In this document: piece by piece, positions 11,880 through 22,795 of the stretch
How the letters are laid out: every line of letters begins with the position of its first letter
Position numbering within the stretch: the first letter of the stretch is position 1
DNA from: Siphonodentalium dalli
Taxonomy: Eukaryota > Mollusca > Scaphopoda > Gadilida > Siphonodentaliidae
Assembly: GCA_032622095.1 (NCBI GenBank)
Contig: CP136064.1
Location: 171,066,310 to 171,130,309, forward strand
Length of the DNA stretch: 64,000 bases
Direction of reading: 5' to 3'
Translations under genes and position numbers: made by a program
The notes under the pieces: generated by a model
Told to the model about the DNA's origin: nothing
The model's database searches: none
What the model saw: only the letters and a program-made list of their open reading frames with translations

Positions 11880-13383
11880 CATTTCAAAATTCAATCCATT
11901 AGCACGGGCTACAGGGCGAACTGTTTGTCTGATCGTCATGAAATTTGTCATGGATGTTAATATTGACATGTAGATGGGAACGAGTAATTTTGGGGTCATT
12001 CGGCCAAAAAACATGGCCGCCAGCAGCCATCTTGGATTTTACTCTTTGTATGACTAAATCCTTTAGCACGGGCTACAGGTCGTACTTTTAGTCTGATCAT
12101 CATAAAATTTGTCAAGAATGTTAATAATGACAAGTAGATGGGAACGAGTCATTTTGGGGTCAATCGGCCAAAAAACATGGCCGCCAGCAGCCATCTTGGA
12201 TTTTACTCTTTGTATGACTAAATCCTTTAGCACGGGCTACAGGCCGTACCTTTAGTCTGATCATCATAAATTTGTCATGGCTGTTGAAATTGGAATGTAG
12301 ATGGGAACGAGTAATTTTGGGGTTATTCGGCCAATAAACATGGCCGCCAGTGGCCATCTTTGATTTCAAAATTTAATCATTAGCACGGGCCACAGGTCGT
12401 ACTGTTCGTCTGATCATCATAAAATTTGTCATGGATGTTAACAATGACATGTAGATGGGAACGAGTAATTTTGGGGTCATTCGGCCAAAAAACATGGTCG
12501 TCAGCAGCCATCTTGGATTTTACTCTTTGTATGACTAAATCCTTTAGCACGGGCTACAGGTTGTACCTTTAGTCTGATCATCATAAAATTTGTTAATAAT
12601 GACATGTAAATGGGAACGAGTAATTTTGGGGTCATTCGGCAGAAAAACATGGCCGCCAGCAGCCATCTTTGATTTTACTCTTTGTATGACTAAATCCTTT
12701 AGCACGGGCTACAGGTCGTACATTTAGTCTGATCATCATAAAATTTGTCATGGCTGTTGAAATTGGAATGTAAATGGGAACGAGTCATTTTGGGGTCATT
12801 CGGACAAAAAACATGGCCGCCAGTGGCCATCTTTGATTTCAAAATTTAATCCATTAGCATGGGCCACAGGTCGTACTGTTCGTCTGATCATCATGAAATT
12901 TGTCATGGTTGTTAATATTGGATTTTACTCTTTGTATGACTAAATTCTTTAGCATGGGCTACAGGTCGTACCTTTAGACTGATCGTCATAAAATTTGTCA
13001 TAGATGTTAATAATGACATGTAGATGGAAACGAGTCATTTTGGTGTCATTCGGCCAAAAAACATGGCCGCCAGCAGCCATCTTGGATTTTACTCTTTGTA
13101 TGACTAAATTCTTTAGCATAGGCTACAGGTCGTACCTTTAGTCTGATCGTCATAAAATTTGTCATGGATGTTAACGATGACATGTAGATGGGATACAATC
13201 ATTTTGGGGTCATTCGGCTGAAAACATGGCCGCCAGCAGCCATCTTGGATTTTACTTTTCTCTTCATGTCTATAAACTAGTATTAGACATTCAACTTTCC
13301 ACATTCCTAATCGCTCCATTGACTGTAATACATTAAATTATTCCCTTTCAAGTTGAGCTACAGTGTCATTGACACTTTCATTT
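11880..13383. mobile_element. Pearl-like element: about nine tandem core repeats plus 3' end
   Basis: Repeats of about 160-170 bp each contain GCACGGGCTACAGGTCGTAC, CTGATCATCATAAAATTTGTC, ATGTAGATGGGAACGAGT and AACATGGCCGCCAGCAGCCA. Several units are shortened. The block ends in AAGTTGAGCTACAGTGTCAT and TGACACTTTCATT, which carries the small hairpin AGTGTCATTGACACT. The same 3' end closes the copy at 40608-41971. The 5' end is lost in the N gap. The layout fits pearl or HINE (Helentron-related) elements of bivalves; that link is inference. Confidence 0.75.
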
Positions 13384-13725
13384 TGTTTGGCCTAATATCT
13401 AATTTATCACGTAACTGTGGCTATTAATCCGATAGCGCGCAATAAATTTTCTGGTAACAACCGCGCAGTAAGCTTTTCTCGAAACAATTCGTGGAAGATA
13501 GGCCTATAGCGCGAGTAAGCAGTAAGCTTTTCTCTAAACAGTGCGCGGTAGATTCTACCACTCACTATATCACTAATAAAACGTTAGAATGACCTTGCAA
13601 ATTTGTAACTGAAGACCTTCTACTACTATATTTAATTAATATACATGTTTTAAATCAACTGCCCGTGCATAATAACTGTTTTGTTTGTACCGCGCACTTC
13701 TGCGCAGTGTTTCGAGGTACCCGTT
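13384..13725. other. No feature recognised
   Basis: Unique-looking stretch. The words GCAGTAAGCTTTTCTC occur twice, about 55 bases apart (near 13466 and 13520), a short imperfect duplication. Confidence 0.4.
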
Positions 13726-14608
13726 TTTTTTAACGGAGTTATGACCCTTTTTTACTTAGAATTTACACATGCTAAGATAACTCAAATTTTTTTTATCTGA
13801 TCGGAACCAATTCGGTATCTGAGTTTCTCAGCCCAAAATACAGATCGTGTTCGGATATGAGTTTGATCAAATTTTTTTTAACAGAGTTATGGCCCTTTTC
13901 CAAAAAAACAAAAATTACAAAAATATTTTCAACTCCTTGCTCATTTAACAACAAAAAAATAATTATCAATTTTTATGTGTACCTATACCATCGTTCGTCA
14001 GTCTGTCTGTCTGTTTGTAGACACTTTACGCATAATTCGATAACTCAAACATTTTCTATCTGATCGGAACCAAATTTTGTATATGGTTTTCTCAGCCCAA
14101 AATACAAATCGAGTTTGAATATGGGTGTGATCCGAATTTTTATTAGAGTTATGGCCCTTTTTCGACTTAGAATTCATGCAGGCTGCCATAACTCAAACAA
14201 TATTTATCTGATCGGAACCAAATTGGTATGCGAGTTTCTGAGCAGAAAATACAGATCGAGTTTGAATATGGGTTTGATCCGATATTTTTTAATGAAGTTA
14301 TGGCCCTTTCACATAGAATTCATGCATGCTTCGATAAATCAACCATTTTTCATCTGATAGGAACCAAATTTCTCAACTCACAACACAGATCGAGTTTGAA
14401 TATGGGTTCATCTGATATATCTCATTTTATTGAGATGTATGTAAATTTGGTATGTGAGTTTCTCAGCCAAAATACAGTTAGAATTCGATTTTGGGTATGA
14501 TTCGTTTTTTTAAATGGAGTTATGGCTTATGGATTTTAGCATCCAAGCTGAAAATAGATAATCACTATCGCCAAGGTGTGGGTTAAACATCTGCCGATCG
14601 TGATCGGC
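13726..14608. mobile_element. Tandem-core element with GATCGGAACCAAATT repeats
   Basis: Five or so diverged units of 120-160 bp each hold ACTCAAACATTTTCTATCTG, GATCGGAACCAAATTTGG and GAGTTATGGCCCTTTT. A GTCTGTCTGTCTGTTTG microsatellite lies at about 13999. The block ends in hairpin GCCGATCGTGATCGGC (14593-14608), immediately followed by the next element. The same core reappears as the host sequence of the Helitron array (16016-16145 and 18473-18530). Confidence 0.6.
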
Positions 14609-14614
14609 CTCTCG

Positions 14615-15285
14615 TTTAGCTCAACTTTACTTTGTAAAGTTTGAGCTATTGCCATGGCTTGGTCATCGATCTATATATAATATACGTCGATGGCTTGGTA
14701 TCTGTGTATTTGTGTGTGTGTGTGTGTGTGCGTGCATCTATCAACAATTTCCTTTAGCACGGCTTATAGGTCATACCTTTGGTCGGATCATTATGAAATT
14801 TGTTGATATTGACATGTATATGGGAATGAGTCATTTTGGGTCATTCGGCAAAAAAACATGGCTGCCAGTGGCCATCTTGGATTTCAAAATTCAATCCATT
14901 AGCACTAGCTACAGGTCGTACTGTTCTTCTGATCATGAAATTTGTTTGGATGTTAATATTGCCATGTAGATGGGAACGAGTCATTTTGGGGTCAATCGGC
15001 CATAAAACATGGCTGCTGGCAGCCATCTTGGATTTTACTCTTTGCATGTCAAAATCCTTGGGCACGGGCTACAAGTCGTATCTTTGATCGGATCATTATG
15101 AAATTTGTCATGGCTGTTGACATTGACTTGTAGATGGGAACGAGTCATTTTGGCATCATTCGGCAAAACAGCATGGCCGCTAGTGGCCATCATAGATTTC
15201 AACATTCAGACCATTATCACAGGCTACAGTTCAGAGTGTTCTTCTGATCATCATGAAATTTGTCGTGGATGTTAACTCATTACCA
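14615..15285. mobile_element. Pearl-like element, 5' end with hairpin, (GT)n and core repeats
   Basis: It starts TTTAGCTCAACTTTACTTTG and folds on itself (AGCTCAACTTTAC paired with AAAGTTTGAGCT). A (GT)n run follows at 14706-14731, then three core repeats of the type at 11880-13383 (AACATGGCTGCCAGTGGCCA and others). The 3' hairpin end is not seen, so the copy is truncated. Confidence 0.7.
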
Positions 15286-15410
15286 CTCAGAAGCCCCTTT
15301 TGACGCCTTTACGACATTTCCTCAGAAGCACATTTTGTCACCTTACGTTATTTCCTCAGAGGCACCTTTTATCACCTTACGTCATTTCCTCAGAAGCACC
15401 TTTTGACACC
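15286..15410. repeat. Short tandem repeat, 3-4 units of about 37 bp
   Basis: Units read roughly ACGTCATTTCCTCAGAAGCA then CCTTTTGACACC. It sits between two pearl-like elements. Confidence 0.75.
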
Positions 15411-16015
15411 TTTTTAGCTCACCTGAGACGAAGTCTCCGGTGGAGCTATAGTCACCACTCCTCGTCCGTCCGTCCATCTGTCCATCAAGAATCATCTTCT
15501 CCTCCAGAACCGTAAGATGGAACAGGTTCATATTTGGTGTGGATGTTCCCTAGGTGAATCTCATTCAGATTGTTCAAATGAGGTCATCAGGTTAATTAGT
15601 TGAAAAAGCAGGGCCACAACTCCAATCCTTCATAGTAATTCTTAGAACGACTTCTTTTCCATAAGTATAAGGCATAATGGGTTCATATTTGGTGTGGATG
15701 TTCCCTAGGTGACTCCCATTCAGATTTGTTCAAATGAGGTCACCAGGTTGATTAGTTGAGAAACCAGGGCCATAACTCATATTAATTCTTACAATGTCTA
15801 GGGACCTTGGTTGACTGGGGTTCAGATTTGTTCAAATGGGGTCACTGGGTGAAATAGGGGCAGAGCCAGGGACATAACTTTAAAAACAAAAAATTTCATT
15901 TTGGCATTTGGACCTTTAATTTTTTTTAGACACATCACAGCCTCATATTTCTTACCTAGATTTTTCTTAGCACGTTCTTCAACTGTATGGATTTTGGTAT
16001 TGTTTATTTAACCCT
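15411..16015. mobile_element. Element with AGCTCACCTGAGAC hairpin start
   Basis: Begins TTTTTAGCTCACCTGAGACG and forms a hairpin (AGCTCACCTGAGAC, loop GAA, then GTCTCCGGTGGAGCT). GTCCGTCCGTCC follows, and then two or three units with TTCATATTTGGTGTGGATGT and TCCCTAGGTGA. The hairpin start and GTCC microsatellite match the pearl-like class; this 5' sequence is common in bivalve genomes (memory, not searched). The right edge is uncertain. Confidence 0.6.
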
Positions 16016-16145
16016 TTCCACTCTTGTTTTTATATAGAATTCACCCAAGACAGGATTACTCAAACATTTTTCATCTGATCGACACCAAATTTGGTATATG
16101 AATTTTTGACACTTATATACAGATCAAGTTAAAATATGGGTTTGA

Positions 16146-16527
16146 TCTATCTCATATATATTTTGAAGACCTCTGTATGTCTGTCTGTCTGTATGTTTGT
16201 CTGTCATTTATACAAATCTACGATTCTCGACCGATCGGGACGAAACTTGGTACGTGTGTGTAGTTTGACCAGGCGGTCGTCGTTGTCATATTGGCGAGCC
16301 CATGCGGCGCCCACTTCGCGCATGAGCAGACGAGATCTCGGAAACGGGTGGAGCTATCGACTTGAAATTTGCTATGTGAATGTATCTTGCCCCGGATACA
16401 AATTTTATCGGGTCGCCGAGCCCGTGCGACGCAAGCTTCGCGCAGACCAGATCTCGGAAACGGGTGGAGCTATCGACTTGAAATTTGTTTTTTGAATAGC
16501 CCGGACAACGTCGGGCTCATCGGCTAG
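16146..16527 (+). mobile_element. Helitron-like unit 1 of a head-to-tail array
   Basis: Starts TCTATCTCATATATATTTTG after a host A. It carries a GTCTGTCTGTCTG microsatellite and about two copies of a 110-120 bp internal repeat (ATCTCGGAAACGGGTGGAGC). It ends with the near-palindrome AGCCCGGACAACGTCGGGCT, then TCATCGG and CTAG. TC start, 3' hairpin and CTRR end are the known marks of Helitrons. No replicase-helicase is encoded, so the unit is non-autonomous. Confidence 0.8.
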
Positions 16528-17050
16528 TCTCATATATATTTTGAAGACCTCTGTTTGTTTGTCTGTATGTTTGTCTGTCATTTATAAAAATCTACGATTC
16601 TCGACCGATCGGGACGTGGTACGTGTGTGTAGTTTGACCAGGTGGTTGACCTTGTCGTATTGGCGAGCCCGTGCGGCGCCTGCTTCGCGCATGCGCAGAC
16701 GAGATCTCGGAAACGGGTGGAGTTATCGACTTGAAATTTGCTATGTCAATGTATCTTGCCCCGGATACAAATTTTATCGGGTCGCCGAGCCCGTGCGACG
16801 CCAGCTTCGCGCATGCGCAGACGAGATCTCGGAAACGGGTGGAGCTATCGACTTGAAATTTGCTATGTGAATGTATATTGCCCCGGATTCGAATTTTATC
16901 GGGTACTTTTGTCCGGGCAGTGTTTTGGACGGGTCAAATCGTGACCCCACCTGACCTTGACCTTCAAAATGGACAATTCAAGGTCAAATCGCGCAATTCG
17001 CCGAAAAGCAGAGGGGAAACAGCCCGGACGAAGTCGGGTCCACCTGCTAG
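16528..17050 (+). mobile_element. Helitron-like unit 2 of the array
   Basis: Begins TCTCATATATATTTTGAAGA directly after the CTAG of unit 1. The internal 115-bp repeats (CGCATGCGCAGACGAGATCT) are followed by a TGACCTTGACCTTCAAAATG block. It ends with hairpin CCCGGACGAAGTCGGG, TCCACCTG and CTAG. Confidence 0.8.
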
Positions 17051-17838
17051 TCTATTATATATTTTGGAAGATCTGTGTGTGTGTCTGTGTGTGTGTGATC
17101 GCGATGGACTCGAAAACGACCGAGCCGATTTCGATGAAACTTGGTATGTGGGGGTATTTTCGGCCAGGGGGTGGCATGGGCCTATTAATTTTCAGATACG
17201 AGGTCAACTTTTCACGTGCCGAGGTCAAATCTGTTTTTACGCTGTGTTACGGGACTTTCATTTGAGTTCGGTGCTTACAAATCGATTCGAAACAGCGCGA
17301 ATAATAAAATGCCAGTCATAATAATGACACTGTGAGAATCTTTCGTGTTTCCTCTTTCCAACGATATATAATGCGTATGTATCCGTTTTAGTTATCTGCC
17401 TCAATTATCAAGAATAAGTGGTACTATCTCCCATCAGGATAAAAACAATGCGTAACTTATATGACGTCGTTAGAGGTCATAACGTTAGATCACGTTAACG
17501 CTTAACCGGCCGATGCATTTGACTGTTTCAGACGTCTTGGCGATATCTCGGGCACCGATGGTAATTTATCTTTACGTTGAAACTTGATAATTAATGAGCG
17601 TGTGTATATGAGGCGCGTTTATATACTTGAGTGGAAATCAAATCGGGTTGAACTGGCGGATTTTTACGGACGAAATTTGATGCATAGGGTATCTCGGTAT
17701 CCGCTGGGCCGATTTCCCGGTATCCGCTGGGTCGATTTCCACCATTTTGCGGGTGTTGGTGTTGGACCCCACCTGGCCTTGACATTCAAAATGGTCATTT
17801 CAAGGTCAAAGCCCGGACGAAGTCGGGTCACCTTCTAG
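17051..17838 (+). mobile_element. Helitron-like unit 3 of the array
   Basis: Begins TCTATTATATATTTTGGAAG right after the CTAG of unit 2. It contains a GTGTGTGTCTGTGTG tract, TTTCGATGAAACTTGGTATG and, near its end, TTCAAGGTCAAAGCCC. It ends CCCGGACGAAGTCGGG, TCACCTT, CTAG. At 788 bp it is the longest unit; 17270-17600 inside it matches nothing else in the window. Confidence 0.75.
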
Positions 17839-18472
17839 TACTATATATTTTGGGACTTCTGTCTGTCTGGTTGTTGTTTGTCTGTTAGCTATGGCCGGGA
17901 AAACTGCCGGGCAGATTTTGACGAAATTTGATAACTACGGTTACTTTTGTCCAAGGAGTGTTTTGGACGGGTCAAATCGTGATTCAGACCTGACCTTGAC
18001 CTTCAAAAAGGTCAATTCAAGGTCAAATCGGGTAAAACGGGACGGATTTCCACGAAATTTGATACCTACAGATACTTTTGTCCGGGGAGTCTCTTGGACT
18101 GGTCAAGTCGTTACTCCGACCTGACATTGACCTTCAAAAAGGTCAATTCAATGTCAAATCGCGAATTTTGACGGGATTTCGACAACATTTGATACATAGG
18201 GTTACTTTTGTCCGAGGATTGTTTTGGACGGGTCAAATCGTGACCCCAACCTGACCTTGACCTTCAAAATGGTCAATTCAAGGTCAAATCGGGTAAAACC
18301 TGACGGATTTCGACGGGTACTTTTGTCGGGTACTTTTGTCCGGGGAGTGTTTTTGACGGGTCAAATCGTGACCTCGACCTGACCTTCAAAATGGTCAATT
18401 CAAGGTAAAATCGCGCAATTCGCCGAACAGCAGAGGGGAAACAGCCCGGACGAAGTCGGGTCCACCAGCTAG
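17839..18472 (+). mobile_element. Helitron-like unit 4 of the array
   Basis: Starts TACTATATATTTTGGGACTT (TA instead of TC) after the CTAG of unit 3. It has about four internal repeats of about 150 bp built on ACTTTTGTCCGGGGAGTGTT and TGACCTTGACCTTCAAAA. It ends CCCGGACGAAGTCGGG, TCCACCAG, CTAG, then host T at 18473. The host continues TCCGATATATTTAAACTGAG, which completes the interrupted repeat seen whole at 14265-14310. Confidence 0.78.
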
Positions 18473-18713
18473 TCCGATATATTTAAACTGAGTTATGGCC
18501 CTTTATAATTCACACCTCTTTGCTATGCACTATGAATTTTTAAGAGAACACTGAAGCCTGTATTATTGAAAAAGCCAATTTATCACAGTGTGGACACCTG
18601 ATACTCTGGCTGAAGACTGCTTGCTTCAGACCAGTTTACCATCTGTCAGTTCATGACATTAGTTAAACACCTATTCTACAAGAATAAATAGGAATAGTCC
18701 ATTGTTCATTTCT

Positions 18714-18870
18714 TCAAGCCTGGACATAGTGTGTCTGACATTTGCAGAATGAGGTCCCCATATGGTGAATTTAGTGTTGCTACCCCGTACAGCAGGCTAG
18801 CATCACCAAATACACCATCCAGGACCTAATTCTGCTTAGGCCTCATCTTCTGGGACAAAACAAATATTTT
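18714..18870. mobile_element. Family B hairpin element, left part
   Basis: TAGTGTGTCTGACATTTGCA and the inner hairpin up to CTGCTTAGGCCTCATCTTCT are present; the right half is missing. It is nearly the same as the start of the copy 534 bases downstream, suggesting a local duplication. Confidence 0.65.
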
Positions 18871-19249
18871 TTAAACATGTTATAAAATTTGAAAATTTGA
18901 AAAAAGTGACACCATTATAACATCTGCAGAGTTGTGAAACTTTACTCTTTAATGAAATTATGGAAACATTCCACCCTCCCCCACCCACCCCTCCCACATG
19001 GCACAGACCCCACCCTGCCATCAACCAACATCCCTTCCAAGCCATATCACCTCTCAATTTAATTAATACCTCTTCTCACCACAGAAGCATATATATCTGC
19101 AAAGACACCGGTCATTAATTTAGATTAGAATAATAGATGTCACCTGGCTAGTTTATGTAAACATATCTGTAGCAATTTAAAAACAAACTGGTGCTCCCAA
19201 GGTAAGGTGATGACTGACATTCAATGGTACTGTGAACAGCTTAGATTTC
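18871..19249. other. No gene recognised
   Basis: Includes a C-rich tract near 18970-19000 (CCCTCCCCCACCCACCCC). It is bracketed by two near-identical left parts of the family B element. Confidence 0.4.
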
Positions 19250-19600
19250 TTCAAGTCTGGAAATAGTGTGTCTGACATTTACAGAGTGAGGTCCCCAGAT
19301 GGTGAATTTAGTGTTGCTACCACATACAGCATGCTAGCATCACCAAATACACTCTCCATGGACCTAATTCTGCTTAGGCCTCATCTTCTGGGAAGTTTCA
19401 TAAGTATCAAATTGACAGTTTGTTTTAGTCACTTTTTTCCACCTGTTCAGTTTCAATGTCCCCTAATTTGCAGAAGATAAAATGCATAATTGAGGTGCTC
19501 AATGGGTGTGTATCACCAACTTCAACTGTAGGACTTCAATCTGTTTTATTGGCCATTGAGGCCTAATCAGATTGAGGATGAATTCGGTGATGCTAGCCTG
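19250..19600. mobile_element. Family B hairpin element, longer fragment
   Basis: Left end AAGTCTGGAAATAGTGTGTC, inner hairpin, middle (CAGTTTCAATGTCCCCTAAT, ATAATTGAGGTGCTC, CAACTTCAACTG), and the start of the right arm (GGTGATGCTAGCCTG). The right terminus is absent. Confidence 0.65.
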
Positions 19601-20257
19601 CCTTACGGAATATTGTTATTAAATCCACATTTTGGGGTTCCCCGCCATGTCCTTTCCCATCCGTTTGGCCAGGGTTAGGGTTGATAACCATTATTTGATT
19701 GAAATCGGCCCACACAAACTAGAAAACGCAAATGGGTACCACTTAAATTGTCACCCCCTGTGGCATTGCATAGGTTTCAGAGCGGTGGATGTGTTTTTCA
19801 GCTTTTCTAGAATAACTTGGGATGGGCCACCCCACTGCAGCATTCATATTTGGTCGAAATTGGCGGCACGACCCAAAAATACCGAAACGCTAATGGCCGG
19901 GTGATACTTTTGCCCCCCTGTGGCCGCTGCATGGGAAAGAGTGGTGTGGGTTTTTAGCTTTTCTAAATTCTAAGTCAACTTTCTTTGAAAAGTCAAAATT
20001 TTTAGATAAAAGTCAAAATTTTCAGTTTATTAAGTCAAAATTTTGACTAGGAAACTAAAAGTTTTGAGATAAAATTCAAAATTTTGATTTGTGAGTCAAA
20101 ATTTTTAGATAAAAGTCACAATTGGACAATATATCATGTCGAAATTTTACTTGAGAATTCTACCATGTCCCTATATATAATGTGCGCTTCCATATATTTG
20201 GGAATAATAATTCACCTACGAAATGAATGAATGCATAATAAATGTGAAGAACATTTA
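19601..20257. other. Unclassified repeats, no gene
   Basis: At 19640-19980 are two diverged units of about 150-170 bp (TTTTTCAGCTTTTCTAGAAT; CACCCCCTGTGGCATTGCAT against CCCCCTGTGGCCGCTGCATG). At 19975-20150 TAAGTCAAAATTTT-like words recur. No ends or coding capacity recognised. Confidence 0.45.
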
Positions 20258-20738
20258 AAGGTACTCAATCCGATAAAACTCCTCTCAATTACTATTTCAA
20301 TGGCTTCGGGGGTCAAAAATATTTGATTCGAGTCGAGGAAGTCACCCATCAAAGCTCAGATTTGTTAGATATCGATTTTAGAAATCTATTATTTTTCATT
20401 ATCGGGAATTCTTTCTGGCCCAGTCAAAATTTCGTTATTATTACCACTTGATTATAGAGTTATCCATCCTTGTCTGTTTGAATAGAGTTTTGGCGTAAAA
20501 TCTCGAGCAGGTTACCAAATTGACGGCAGTTATTAGTACTCATCTCGAGAAATTAACAAATTTCAAAAATCAATATCTAATAACTCTGAGCTTTGTTTGA
20601 TGGGTTCCTCGACTCGAATCAAATATTTGTTACCACCAAAGCCAAAGAAATAGTAATATAGGACCCTCTGATCGGATTGTTGTTGTTGGAATCTGTTGAG
20701 ATGGGGACCCTCTTTACGGATTGAGTACCTTTAAACAC
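20258..20738. mobile_element. TIR element, family C copy 1
   Basis: Terminal repeats TTAAAGGTACTCAATCCG and CGGATTGAGTACCTTTAA are exact inverts. Subterminal arms (ATTTGATTCGAGTCGAGGAA, CCCATCAAAGCTCAGA) are mirrored near 20590-20650. Other copies lie at 22367-22795 and 57128-57585. No transposase is present. Confidence 0.8.
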
Positions 20739-20799
20739 CAGAAAGCAGTCTATATTGGTCTCTTCTATACCAGTGTCCTTATTATATAAAAATCGTGAT

Positions 20800-22270
20800 C
20801 ATCAGTAATTATGATGGTATTATGAATAAATACTATAGTAAAAATTAGTGCTACTATATTATGAAAATATTAGTGCTACTTTATTGTGAAGAAAATACTA
20901 TAATATAATATGCTTCTATTATAGTATTACCAGTTGCTAGTATAGTAATATTGTGTCGTATTTTTATGAAGACTCTGACAATTATTTAATATGGTATTTC
21001 TATATAGCAATACTTTATTGTTTACTATAGTACTGCTACACTATGACAGTACAGTAATACTTTACTAGTACTACAGAAATACTATAGTAAAACTATAGAG
21101 ATGCTTATCGATGGTAGCTTTTAGAAGCCTAACATTTCAGCCAAACCAGTGGAGGTCATGAATGGCACATGTGATTAAGGTGTGAAACCCTGCTTGACTT
21201 AAGCGACTTAGTTACAACAATATTCTTGCCCCCATTTGAGTATGCACTGATTAACTAATGAAACATGATTTTCTTTTCACAAAAAGAGACAGAAAACACA
21301 TCATCTGCGTAAGGTGCTAATGTGAAATAGAGTTGTCGCTTATTATCATAGTATTACTATGGTAAAATTATAGTGATACTTTATAATATAATATCAGTAC
21401 TATTGAAATACTATAATGTTTCTGTGGTAAGAAAATATTTACACCCTTGCACTTGTTTGATATTCCAATATATAATAAAATGTAAGTTCACAACCAAAAT
21501 AAGCCATGATATTAAAGATGTCCATGTAAATATTTAATATATGACTAAGTGCTTGTATCACTATTATAGTTACATAATGTTTCGTAGCATACTATGGTAA
21601 TATTATGATACACTATGGTAATGCCCGCAATATAATATAGTAAAGTTCCATGAGTATATGAATGTGTCATAGTATTTCATACTGTATTGTTGTACTCTAC
21701 AGTTGTATTACAGGATATACTATAGTTCAGTCTTTGTAAACATACACTCTATTTCATAAGGATATGTAGTTTACTCCAGACTAACTATAGTTATACTGTA
21801 GTGTACTAGGTGTACCATGGGGTACTATAGTATTGCCCCAACATACTATAGTAAAGTCCCAACATACTGTAATAAAGCTGCATATTATTTCATACTGTAC
21901 TCTATTATAATATAGTTATTATGTAGTGTACTATGGTATACCATGGGATAGTATAGCATTACCATAATATACTGGCATAGCCGCATACTAATAGTATTAC
22001 CACATCATACTATAGTAAAAGTCCCAGGAGTACTATGGTTGCTGCATATTATTTCATACTGCACTATAGTTATACTGCAGCGTACTATGATATACCATGG
22101 GATACTATATAGTATTACCACAACATACAATAGTAAAAGTCTCAGGAGTACCATGACTGATGCACAGTATATTCCTACTGTAGTAGTCACGGTGTACAGT
22201 GTACTATATGGTATTACCGTAGTAATACCACAGTATACCATAGTATTACCACAGTATTGATTACTATGTT
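20800..22270. repeat. Degenerate CTATAGTA-rich tract
   Basis: About 1.5 kb in which variants of TACTATAGTA, CTATGGTAATAC and ACTATAGTAAAGTCCC recur at irregular spacing on both strands, since the motif is near-palindromic. No fixed period can be read by eye. The frames here are not coding. Confidence 0.7.
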
Positions 22271-22366
22271 ACCGGTAATACCAGTGTGTCTCATTTTCAT
22301 AAGGGAATTCTTACCTCAAATGATGATGCAGTTGAAGTTGGTGGGTACTGACATAATTATGGGTGT

Positions 22367-22795
22367 GAGTTAAAGATGCATAATCCTAATAAATGCTGCG
22401 CAAATCAGCGCAAATTACTATTTCTTTGGCTTCGGGGGTAAAAAATATTTGATTCGAGTCGAGGAAACCACCCATCAAAGCTCAGAGTGATCTGATATCT
22501 ATTGTTTAAATTTGTTATTTCTTGAAATGTATGGATAACTCTAAGATCAAGTGGTAATATGGCCAAATTTTTTGATACTCAAGTGATAATACGGCCATAT
22601 TTCGTTGAACAACATGTTGATAAATAACACGTTTTGGGAAATTGTAAACCATATTTGACTGTGATTAGCATTACTTTGTTGTAATTAATTAATCATTCTG
22701 ATATTAACTATTAAAGTGTATTTTGAAGAAATGTTGTTGTTGTCGTAACTTGATGATATGGGGGCCGTCTGATCGGATTGAGTTATCACACCTGT
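22367..22795. mobile_element. TIR element, family C copy 2
   Basis: TTAAAGATGCATAATCC at the left, TTTGGCTTCGGGGGTAAAAA, ATTTGATTCGAGTCGAGGAA, CCCATCAAAGCTCAGAGTGA and, at the right, TGATCGGATTGAGTTATCAC. Ends are more diverged than in copy 1. The inner part (TCAAGTGATAATACGGCCAT) is shared with copy 3 at 57128. Confidence 0.7.

Noticed and set aside
4432-11887. Very long minus-strand frames (over 2300 codons, GGRILFQISM-type repeats)
   Set aside because: They are translations of the minisatellite; the unit simply lacks stops on that strand. Frames in all three registers are equally open, some run through the N gap, and no start, splice or domain logic exists.
16136-17321. Frames of 100-150 codons in the Helitron array
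   Set aside because: Products of the internal tandem repeats; no Rep or helicase motifs.
22004-22260. Frames rich in Y, T and V in the CTATAGTA tract
   Set aside because: Pure consequence of the repeated words.
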